Shown: piece by piece, positions 40,993-49,928 of the stretch | Layout: the number at the start of each line of letters is the position of its first letter | Position numbering within the stretch: the first letter of the stretch is position 1 | Source of the DNA: Phoebastria nigripes | Lineage: Eukaryota; Chordata; Aves; Procellariiformes; Diomedeidae | Assembly: GCA_035582835.1 (NCBI GenBank) | Contig: JAYKAV010002662.1 | Span: forward strand, 248,001 to 312,000 | Length of the DNA: 64,000 bases | Direction of reading: 5' to 3' | Made by a program: the position numbers and the translations under genes | The notes under the pieces: model-generated | Told to the model about the DNA's origin: nothing | Seen by the model: the letters and a program-made list of their open reading frames with translations, nothing else | Databases searched by the model: none

Positions 40993-43714
40993 ACAGCTCT
41001 GTGACTGTGTCCCTGAAGAACAGAGGTACCTAAATTTCTGTTTGACACTCAGACATGATGAGCAGTACAGGATCTAATCAGAGAACTGATGCTCACATTA
41101 CAGCCTGTAAATTCTGTTTAGTATGTGCTGAATCCAAATAACTAATGTGCTACATAAGAAATAACCAAGAAGCGACTGGGCTATTCCCGTTAGGAATAAC
41201 AAGGGTGGGATGTAGTCTAGGACAACAAGGAGACCATCCTGGATGACCTTTGAGGTTTTTTTCAAGGTCATTCTGGAATTTTCAAGTTGCTATAATTTCT
41301 TTCTTTTTTTTTTTTCCGTAATTACTGGGAAACTATTTGTACTCTGGCCTCAGAGACAGGGAGCACTGGGAAAGCTTGGCAACTCATTAGTCAGTGAAAG
41401 AGACTTTCAAAGGAAGTTTGAATGTATAATGAACTGTGAACATGTACAGGGATTTCTCCCTCTCTCTTTTTGTGAATTCCCAGCACTGTGTGGATTAAAT
41501 GCAAAATATAGGGTCAAGACAAATGTGGCTGTTAAACTGTGCAAGTAATAACTGTGATCCCTTATAATAAGGCCATATTCCTAAACTGCATCTGCTTAGC
41601 ACAAAATTATTTCTGCAATAGAGGGTGTCCTTTCATGCAAGCTCTGGAATATGGTATTCTCTTAAACCACTGTTTTCTTGCTTGCATTGTCTTCTTCGGT
41701 CGACATGTGTCCTGAAACTGAAAGACAGGAGAACAGGCATGTTAAAAAAATACAGGGGCAAGAGCAAGTCTAAATATGAGGGAACTTCAGGGTGGTGACT
41801 TCAATGGTAACTTCTGCAACAAGAGTGTGAGACATATGCCAGCATCACACCAGATCAGAGGTGGATTAGTTTTAAAAATTAAAATTCATCTTTTATAGCC
41901 TCCTGACATTGAGCTCCCATCCATAGTGAAAGAGGATTATTAGCTATCAGAGGAGAAGGCAGGGAAGATTTAGAACAAACCTATTAATCCCCAGCAGCTC
42001 TCTACAGGAGGGAATTTAAGGATCCCTGAAAAAATGCTTACTCAGCCTGCCAGAGTCACAGCAAACAGCTTACCTGTGTGTAGGATTAGGCATCATATGC
42101 ACTCATGTAAAGGGGAAAGGGTTTGTCTTTGGTGATCTCAGTGCCACCCCTAAAAAGCAGTCTCTGGAATAAGCAGTCTGCCTCACCCTGACTTGATTCA
42201 AGCATTGCCTTGCAGAGCATCCTGTATGGAGCTTGTCTGGGTGGTCCTGATGAGGGACCTCTCTCCTCCTGTGTCCAGGCACACAAGACATCTTGAGTTT
42301 TGGAAAATGTCCTGTGGCTGAGGATGGATGCAAACTCAAAGCCTCACCATTCTGTTCCTCTTAACAAACACAGGAGCTTAGCTAATTAGGCAAACTTCAG
42401 TATTGAGGCTAAAACCTGCTTTAAAAGCCACATCTCCAGTTATAGGTTGAGGTGATTTATAAAGTACAAGCAGCCTGGTGATTAGCCAATGTTCTATGAT
42501 CTGGAAGTAAATTTTAATAAAAATTGTAAGACTGCAAGTAATCATGCAAATTAAGGAATGAGGAATGTACATCTGATTTTAATGCTTGCAAAATAATAAA
42601 GCTGAAAAATACAAATCTACCATATATACCATCTACCATAATATATATCTGTATGCATAGACACAGACTCAACACAGTGATCCCATATATCTCGAATGTG
42701 CAGTGGTGAACGTAACACAGAATGGTAAAGGAAATGCTAATTTGACTTCGTAAAAAAGAGAGGAAGGCAAAATAGGGGAATATAAAGTACAGGGCTTCGT
42801 TAAAGGATATAAAGTACAGATCTGGTATTTTAATGGAGAAGAGCAACTCACCTTAGGGTAGTGTCCATCTGCAGCTCAGTGAAGCTGTAAAAACGTGCAT
42901 ACTTGGTAAGATCTGTAATTTTGTATTGCCTCCTTATTTGTACATTATGATTTACCTTTGGCTTCGTTGCATTTATAGTAAAAGAAGCACTGGTATTTCC
43001 TAGATTGCACTCTTCTCTGCTTCATGACTTCTCCCAGACTTCATCCTCAGGTTTCATGTGTCACTAATTGAAGCAGACAAACCTCATAAATTATGGAACC
43101 TAAAATCAGGCTTTAATTAAACTCAATGGTCTAGCCAACAAAAACTAAAGTGGGAGGTTGATGTCCTCCCTTGTGAGTAGTGTCAGCTCTCATTTTCAAA
43201 CCAAGGTCTTTCAAACACGGCTGAGTCACTTCCCTAACATCAAAAGAGCTAATAATACTGGAAATTCAGTGAGTGCATAACTCCTATAGACTCTCTTGAC
43301 AATCCTAATCTCAGGGCATCTGTGGTCCCATGGAAAATGGACAGCCCTCATATTTCCCTCTGAGAGAGTGTTAGGAAAAAGGTCCAACATCCCTTCCAAA
43401 TCCTCCTCGATGTCAGAGGAAATCCAAAATGACTTTTCACTTCCTGACCTGTGTAATGTTATTTCCAAAAGAGATAAATAACCCAAAGAAAATGGCTTGA
43501 GTTATTCAACCTGAGGAGACCATCTGCACCCTTAGGCTACCAGCCACCAGCTCTCACTGGTGTAGAAAATTTATTTTGTGCACTACAGGAATCAGTCAAG
43601 TTTCTTATCAGGGGTCATGGCTCCATGTGCTGCTGAAATGCAGTGAGAGATGGCTCCTCTCTCACAGAGCTTGTAATCGTAGCCAACAGAGCTGATAAAG
43701 GGAAAGTGTCATAG

Positions 43715-43795
43715 AAAAGCTGAGAGATCTGCCAAGCTTGCACAGCAAGTCAGGAGTAGAGCTGTGAGCTGAGTCCAGATGGGTTTCAGTGCTGG
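43715..43795 (+). mobile_element. MIR-like SINE remnant
   Basis: The stretch 'gagagatctgccaagcttgc' followed by 'acagcaagtcaggagtagag' and 'ctgtgagctgagtccagatg' parallels the MIR core 'gtgatttgcccaaggtcacacagcaagtcagtggcagagctgggattgaaccca'-type order. Short and diverged; no flanking duplication visible. Confidence 0.45.
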
Positions 43796-44360
43796 GTCAG
43801 GCTGATCTGGTACTTTTTAGAAGTAGGAAATTCAAACCAAATTTGCATTTGCCTAGTACAGAGTCAACAGCAGAGTGCACAAGGAGAGAAGTCCAGAAAG
43901 GAGGGCAAATCAAAGGCAATGGGGATCTGCAGGCAACGTAATGCAAACACAGTAAATCCTGGCTATTTGCATCCTCTGGAATCAGAGACGTTTGTTTTTT
44001 AGTTGCATTGATGGGGCAGTAAGTAGCTATTTTTACTACAGTCTTGAAAAGAGCAAAACCAGAACACCGTGTCAGCATTTTGTCCTGCTGCAAATTCTGG
44101 TAGGGTGGATGACTCTGTGCAGGGGGAGGCAGCTCCATCCCTCGATTAGCCTGGGTGGTGCTGTTGGACCTCCATTGGGACATTCCAGTTCAAAACAGAA
44201 AACGACCTTGTCCACCAGCAAGTAGCCTAACAGAGAGGGGATACGTACCCTCCTCCTTCCCTCCACCTGCCTCACTCTAGCTTCCCTTCAGCTACGATAA
44301 GGACTTGTCTTTGGTGGCAGGTGCTGAGTCCCAATTTTTAGCAAAAAATTTGGCAGGAAG

Positions 44361-44365
44361 CAGGT
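44361..44365. repeat. Target-site duplication, left copy (CAGGT)
   Basis: CAGGT directly before the LTR matches CAGGT directly after it at 44962-44966. The exact match fixes both LTR ends. Confidence 0.9.
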
Positions 44366-44641
44366 TGTGCTGGTTTTGGCGGGGATACAGTTAATTTTCT
44401 TCCTAGTCGCTAGTATGGGGCTATGTTTTGGATTTGTGATGAAAACAGTGTTGATAACACAGGGATGTTTTCGTTACTGCTGAGCAGTGCTTACACAGAG
44501 TCAAGGCCTTTGCTGCTCCTCACCCCACCCCACCAGCGAGGAGGCTGGGGGTGCACAAGGAGTTGGGAGGGGACACAGCTGGGACATCTGACCCCAACTG
44601 ACCAAAGGGATATTCCACACCATATGGCGTCATGCTCAGCA

Positions 44642-44647
44642 TATAAA
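44642..44647 (+). promoter_or_regulatory. LTR TATA box
   Basis: TATAAA inside 'gctcagcatataaagctggg', 187 bp upstream of the LTR's ATTAAA signal. The homologous place in the second LTR reads TTAAAA, so this copy has the better core promoter. Activity is not known. Confidence 0.7.
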
Positions 44648-44828
44648 GCTGGGGGAAGAAGAAGGAAGGGGGGGACGTTCGGAGTGATGGCGTTTGTCTT
44701 CCCAAGTCACCGTTACGCGTGATGGAGCCCTGCTTTCCTGGAGATGGCTGAACACCTGCCTGCCGATGGGAAGTGGTGAATGAATTCCTTGTTTTGCTTT
44801 GCTTGCGTGCGCGGCTTTTGCTTTACCT

Positions 44829-44834
44829 ATTAAA
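44829..44834 (+). terminator. LTR polyadenylation signal (ATTAAA)
   Basis: ATTAAA within 'ttacctattaaactgttctt' is shared with the second LTR, where it reads CATTAAACTG on the minus strand. Position relative to the TATA box fits an R region. Confidence 0.65.
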
Positions 44835-44884
44835 CTGTTCTTATCTCAATCTATGAATTTTCCTACTTTTACTCTTCCGATTCT

Positions 44885-44909
44885 CTCCCCCCTCCCACCA
44901 TGGGGGGAG
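44885..44909. repeat. C/G-rich 8-bp inverted repeat in U5
   Basis: CTCCCCCC and GGGGGGAG are exact reverse complements with a 9-nt loop, lying downstream of the polyadenylation signal. The second LTR has an equivalent CTCCCCC/GGGGGAG pair (49352-49358 and 49373-49379) though its loop sequence differs. Confidence 0.7.
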
Positions 44910-44961
44910 TGAGCGAGCGGCTGTGTGGGGCTTAGTTGCCGGCTGGGTTTAAACCACAACA

Positions 44962-46424
44962 CAGGTGAGAAAAGGTTCAAAAGCTTAAGCAGAATCACCG
45001 TGAGTCCTAGCAGTCAGTTTATTTTTGTGTATAACTCCCCTTAAAAGTCCAGCTATTTGATACAAAGATAACCCAGGGATTACACTGTGTTGCCCCAAGT
45101 TCATCTCTTTGTAGCTGGTGAGACTATGGAGCTGTGGGTAAGCAGCATGAGGAAGGATTTTATATCAAACCTTGTCAAACCACCTCAAGCCACCTGAGGT
45201 GTCTCATTTCAATTATCAATTTAAAAATAGAATTGGTTTTTGTTCCCTGATCCACTGATTCGTGCTTAGGTTATTTTAGAATCACTTTGAGGCTCAGGGG
45301 CAGAAAGCATCTAATGAGGATTTAGCTAAATGGATGCTTATCTGGCTGTGTCTTTTTTGTTCTTGAAATGCCATAAGCTATCCTACACTGGCTGAACTTT
45401 TAAAAATATGTCACCAGGTTGCTAGACAGTAGGTAAAGGGTTAAAAAACAAAAAAGCCAGAACATATAAGTGCTTAAAGCTTGGTCAGAAGTTATTTTAC
45501 CCAAAGTTTATACTCAGTCCCAAATTCTGCAAGTTGTAGATGCTCTGTCTTTTTTTTCCAAGATCATTTCATGAGCTGCCTTCTTTCAGAAAGAAAGGGT
45601 CAAGGATTTCCTTGGAAATTTGGCTTTGATGGTGTCTGACCCTCACAACTTCTGCATGGGGCCTCGGCCATTCACTTTGTTTGTTTGTCCCCACAGTCCC
45701 AGCCTCTACCAGAAAGGATTTTAGGAAGCAACAACACCATCTTGGCTTTCTATGTGGGAAGTGAGATAGCTGCATTAATTATACATTTCCCAGCCTCTTC
45801 CCACTGGCAACAGCATGTGCAAGAACAAGTGGTTATTTAGGGCCAAGGGATGCAAGTTTGGGGCTGTTGCAGCTTAAGAAGGAATTGCTACGATGACAAT
45901 CAGGAGATGACTATTTCTCCAGGGAGTGACTGGGGGGATTTCTGATGCATGTAAAAGACAAGTCAACAAATATGTATGCGCTGAAGAATAAAGTAATTTA
46001 AAACCTCATCAGAAATGAAGCTTTCTGTAAACATGGAGGACAACATGAAGGAATTTAATAGCTGTGTGGTGTTTGCCTGCAGGCCAAGGAGAATATGTGG
46101 AAAATAACATTATTTCTGAGAGCAGGAGGTCTGAGGTGTTTGGTAGTTGGGAAGTTTTTTGGTTTGGTTTGGTTTGGTTTTTTGAAGCAGCTTTCAGGCA
46201 ATTCATTCAGCGAAGTCTGCAATACAGATATGTCAAGAACGTAAGTCTCCATGTGAAATTGAACTGGGTTTAATGTGTTTCTCTGGCAGTCGACAAAATG
46301 AGAGGGAGAGACATAGAGAAATTGTGATGTTGAAAAACCTCACAAAGCTGAAGAGCCAGGGCTGTAATTTTAATAACTGAGGGCAAATGAGGAGACCATC
46401 ACTTTTAAGGAGCCTCGTTAGGTT
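44962..46424. other. Gene-free spacer
   Basis: After the right copy of the CAGGT duplication the sequence is non-coding. A (GGTTT)n simple repeat lies at about 46157-46182. No exon, RNA gene or transposon is recognised. Confidence 0.55.
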
Positions 46425-47275
46425 ATGTGATTAATAGCTTTTTCCCTGCACACAAAGGAGCACAGAGACACATTGGGGGAGTGACGGACCCCAATAACCT
46501 ACGCAGAGGAACAATCCCCGGATGCCACTGGTCCCAGCGCTGCCCCAGGAGAGCACCCACCCCATGAGCTGATGAGGACAAGAGGCTCCTTATAGGATGT
46601 TTAGGGGAGGAATTAAAGGAGGGGAAAGGGAGGAATCTGGCTGGTTTGGGGAGGAACAAGCATGGGAAAATAGTGGGATAAAGGGGCAGGTCACATGTGA
46701 ACAGTTTGCTGGCCTGGCCATGCTTGTCTGGTCATGTCCTGCTCCACATCAGTGCAGACTGTCCTGTCTTCTCATTAAACTCCATTTCTAACTCCTGCCC
46801 TGGGTGAAGGGCTCCCTATTCTGCATGAATATGTGTCCATGGGGGTCTGGAGTCACTGGAGTCACACCACAGGTTGGAGGACCCATGTGTCTGTGGTGCC
46901 AGCAACTAGAGAGACCAGAGGACGTGCATGTTGTGTGAGCGTGTATGTCGGTGTGCAATCGCTAGTGAACACAAGCCAGACTAGCTGGTGAGAGGGACCT
47001 GGGGCTTGGGAGCCAGGTATTGGGATGGCCATAAGTCTGGGCCAGATACTGGAGAGACACAAGACTGGCGAGTTGGCTGCTGGAGGGACAGAGGGGTTCA
47101 AGCCAGCTACTGGAGAGACCACGAGGTCTGGGGGGTCTGCTGAGAAACCTCTTTGCATGCGTATCTGTCTGTGCATGAAGCAACTGGAGATGAGAGGATC
47201 CAAAGGCCAGCTACTGGGTGAGCAGTGTCTAAGGCCAGTTACTGGAGGGTTCTATATTGTATATATGTATCGCTA
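46425..47275 (+). mobile_element. Medium repeat copy B, LTR-like
   Basis: The 46974-47270 part is homologous to copy A at 24047-24370: 'agccagactagctgg', several ~30-bp units on 'tactggagagac'/'ctgctggagggac', then 'ggccagttactggaggg' followed by TA-rich sequence. Upstream, 'cttctcattaaactccattt' at about 46768-46788 is an ATTAAA in a setting like an LTR R/U5 boundary, preceded by about 330 bp of purine-rich sequence that could be U3. No TG...CA ends with a duplication were found, so the left edge is a guess and the retroviral origin is inference. No open frame of note. Confidence 0.5.
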
Positions 47276-47865
47276 TAGGAGTCATCTTGCTCTTGGAAAT
47301 CTGTTTCATGTACCAGAGGGACTGCTCTTTTCCTGATTTTCTTCTCCAGCCTCACATTCTCCAACTGCCATCACCCGATGGTCTCCTTTCAGATTAAAAT
47401 CCATCATCTTTCAATTTCCTAGAACTGTCTTAACAACTAATGCCTTGTCTTCTGCTGCTGGCCCCCACCCAGTAGTGAGAGTCCATTCAGAAATATCACA
47501 CCAGTGACACCAGATATCACTGGATTATTTCCTAGTTGTTGGCTCATCCTGATCCTCCAAAAAATGTTTGCCACAGCTTGTTTGATCCAAAGAAAGTTAT
47601 AAACAACAAACTTGAAATAACTCCCCACAGCCATCCATCTAAAAGTAAAATTACTGTTTCTGAACTCTGAATATCCAGTTGCAATTTTTAAGGATCGTTT
47701 TGGGATTTGGAGGCAGGCACAGTTTAAGAAGGAATTAGACAAGCAGATATTTATCTGGCTGTCTCTGTCTAATTTCATTCCTGAAAGCTAATGCTCTTTG
47801 TTGTCTGGGTATGGGTCTTTTAAATGAAAAATTTAATACCGCTACGGTTTGCTCTTTTTTTTCTT

Positions 47866-47896
<31 letters not shown>

Positions 47897-48615
47897 ACCA
47901 GTTATTTTTTCACAGTTCATTACTGAGATTTTCTGTCATGTTTTTCAGTTTCTTATCACAAATTAAGCTTAACTGACTGGTGGGTAAGTCCAAATTCCAT
48001 ACAATCAGGCAGGATTCATTTCTTTATTACACCAGTGTAGGCAGACTATTGTATGTATAGTTTCAGGTTATTATTTCTGATTCAACAAAGGTTTTGAGCA
48101 CTTCTTTAAGTGCTTTACTATATTGGATTTGTGACAATTATGCATCTTTCATATGTGAAATGCTGTCTGGAGTTTGGGACAGCAACCTGAGAGTCAAAAC
48201 TNCTAGATGGGTCCTCTAAGATTGAGGACAACTTCTGGTAAATTGCTGTGGATGACTTTTGTCTTCCTTTCTTCTGATTCCTGCTATGGAAACAAGGAAG
48301 ATAACGGAAGCATTGTCCAAGCAAAGCCATGGCTGGTTAGACAGCTATCTGTATTTATAATCTACATATTAGTTGAGTGCTTGGAGATCTTTGGTGAAGA
48401 ACACGTAACACAAGTTCAATAACATACTCAGGGTGTGTGAACTGTTTCAGTTCTGAGACAAAGGTTTGTCTACACCTGAGTGCCCAATGTTTCTATTGCC
48501 TAGTTCAAACAAGACATTGATAAATTCATAGCTTGGAAGCCAGGAGTATCAGGCATCTGCTAGGGAGAAAGGGAGCCAACTGGAAATGATCACTAATCTG
48601 GCCTGAAACATGAAA
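47276..48615. other. Gene-free spacer with T-rich tract
   Basis: Non-coding. It holds T runs at 47855-47862 and 47864-47889. The short stretch near 48500-48550 may be further, very old LINE sequence leading into the CR1 relic that follows, but the similarity is too weak to call. Confidence 0.5.
47855..47889 (+). repeat. T-rich homopolymer tract
   Basis: Eight T, one C, then 26 T. On the minus strand this would be an A tail, but no LINE or SINE body is recognisable next to it. Confidence 0.85.
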
Positions 48616-48619
48616 ATCA

Positions 48620-48770
48620 CCGTCCTTGGAGATACTAAAAAACTCAGCTAGATAATGTTCTGGGCAACCTGACCTAACTTTGAAGCTACCCCTGCTTTCA
48701 GCAGGAGGTCACACTAGAGACCTCCAGAGGTCCTTTCCAACCTAAATTATTCTAAATTATTATGAGTCTC
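48620..48770 (+). mobile_element. CR1 LINE 3' end relic
   Basis: The plus strand follows the CR1 3' end order: 'cttggagatactaaaaaact', 'gttctgggcaacctgacct', 'ccctgctttcagcaggagg', 'gagacctccagaggtccttt', 'ccaacctaaattattct'. The end degenerates in ATTCT-like units, as expected for the CR1 terminal octamers. Divergence is much higher than in the CR1 at 59401. Dead fragment of about 150 bp. Confidence 0.85.
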
Positions 48771-49298
48771 TGGTCAATTTATCTTTTATATTTTATTACT
48801 TTTTGTGACATTTCTGATATTTTTCTTAAGTCTTATAATGAAATTTAGGAAATTGTATAACTTTAATAATCTATTAAACTGGGGTACACCCACAATATCA
48901 ATTTGTGTTTGTGATGGGTAATCTCTGTAATCTAATGCCATAGCCTATAGCCCTGGGTGCAAAAAGATCTAGATGAAAAAGAAGAGCTTCTCTCTAAGAT
49001 GTCTTTCTTGGGCAGCAAAGTCTGAATGTGGTCTTGAAGATCATGGTGCCTCCTCAGGGGAGAACAAATCTCTAAGGAACAGGAGTGCCTGCTAGGACTG
49101 AACAGTGAAGACACTGATACTGTTGGGTCAAATGAAGTTTGGATGAAGCTTACCCACTAGCTGTAAGAGATAATAAAGGCCCAAAACTTGATACAAAAAA
49201 ATACTACTATTGTGGTACTACAAAAGAGATGAAGCAGATATCTGTTCCCCTCCAGAAAGCAAGAAGTAAGCTTGCAAATTGTGATAGAAGTACTTTGG
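48771..49298. other. Gene-free spacer
   Basis: Non-coding sequence between the CR1 relic and the second LTR, ending with the left TTTGG duplication copy at 49294-49298. Nothing else recognised. Confidence 0.6.
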
Positions 49299-49418
49299 TG
49301 TGGTGGGTTGACCTTGGTTGGCTGCCAGGTGTCCACAAAGCTGCTCTTTCACTCCCCCTCCTCAGCAAGACAGGGGGAGAAAATAAGATGAAAACCTCAT
49401 GGGTCAAGATAAAGGCAG

Positions 49419-49424
49419 TTTAAT
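49419..49424 (-). terminator. LTR polyadenylation signal (ATTAAA)
   Basis: TTTAAT on the plus strand is ATTAAA on the minus strand, in the same CATTAAACTG/TATTAAACTG context as in the other LTR. The expanded homopolymer starts two bases away, upstream of the signal in LTR orientation. Confidence 0.65.
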
Positions 49425-49425
49425 G

Positions 49426-49493
<68 letters not shown>
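49426..49493 (+). repeat. A homopolymer (68 nt) inside the LTR
   Basis: An uninterrupted run of 68 A on the plus strand (T on the LTR strand). The equivalent place in the other LTR has only 'gcttttgctttacc', so the tract expanded from a T-rich seed after or during insertion. It creates a false lysine-rich open frame at 49399-49587. Exact length may be a sequencing estimate. Confidence 0.9.
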
Positions 49494-49494
<1 letters not shown>

Positions 49495-49928
49495 CAAAGG
49501 GTGCACGCAGAAGCAAAGCAAAAGAAAAGAAGATCTATTCTCTACTTCCCATTAGCAAGTGATGCCCAGCCACTTCCTGGGAAGTAGGGCCTCAGTATGC
49601 GTTGCAGTTGCTTCAGAAGACAAACTCCTTAATAACGAACGCCCCCTCCCTCCCCGCCTCCTTTCTCTTAGCTTTTAAGGCTGAGCATGATGTCATATGG
49701 AATGGAATATCCTTTTGGTCAGTTTGGGTCACCTATGTCCCCTCCCAACCTGTTGCCCACCCCTACCCTACTGGCCTTTGGGGACGTATATGGAGAGACA
49801 GCCTTGATGCTGTGCAAGCACTGCTTAGCAATAGCCAAAACATTGGTGTGTTACCAACACCTTCTAGCTACAAATACAAAGCACATGGGGAAAGTTAACT
49901 CCATACCAGCCAAACCCAACACATTTGG

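Larger units (their letters stand above)
24766..44365. other. Long gene-free stretch, mostly unique
   Basis: No recognisable exon or RNA gene was found in about 20 kb. Features seen are faint MIR-like remnants (27697-27770, 32675-32765, 43715-43795), A and T homopolymers, a perfect hairpin at 37443-37467 and a G-rich stretch at 27323-27366. AT-rich, non-repetitive blocks at about 29740-29940 and 36840-37290 look unlike decayed transposons and are candidates for conserved regulatory DNA. Reading frames here are short and motif-free. Confidence 0.55.
44366..44961 (+). mobile_element. Solo LTR of an avian endogenous retrovirus (ERVL-type)
   Basis: A 596-bp element begins TGTGCTGG and ends CCACAACA, the TG...CA ends of a retroviral LTR. 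It is flanked by an exact 5-bp target duplication, CAGGT at 44361-44365 and 44962-44966. A TATAAA lies at 44642-44647 and an ATTAAA polyadenylation signal at 44829-44834, giving U3, R and U5 in the expected order. The same family occurs in reverse at 49299-49923. Five-base duplications are typical of class III (ERVL) elements, which supports that class. There is no gag, pol or env beside it, so it is the product of recombination between two LTRs. Intact ends and duplication suggest a fairly recent insertion. Confidence 0.92.
49299..49923 (-). mobile_element. Solo LTR of the same ERVL-type family, reverse orientation
   Basis: On the minus strand the 625-bp element begins TGTGTTGG and ends CCCACCACA. 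It is bounded by an exact 5-bp duplication, TTTGG at 49294-49298 and 49924-49928. It shares with the LTR at 44366 the block reading 'gttgggaggggaca', 'aactgacc', 'ggatattcca', 'catatg', 'tcatgctcagc', and the ATTAAACTG signal. The TATA position is degenerate (TTAAAA on the minus strand, plus-strand 49672-49677). An A tract of 68 nt has expanded inside it; without it the two LTRs have almost the same promoter-to-polyA spacing (about 185 and 187 bp). No internal viral genes are present. Confidence 0.92.

Noticed and set aside
44423..44722. 99-codon frame inside the solo LTR
   Set aside because: Lies in U3/R of a non-coding LTR with the TATA box inside the frame; no match to a viral protein.
47864..47889. 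Minus-strand retroposon tail
   Set aside because: No LINE or SINE 3' end is recognisable on the minus strand next to it.
49399..49587. Lysine-rich open frame
   Set aside because: It is only the 68-nt A tract of the solo LTR read in one frame.
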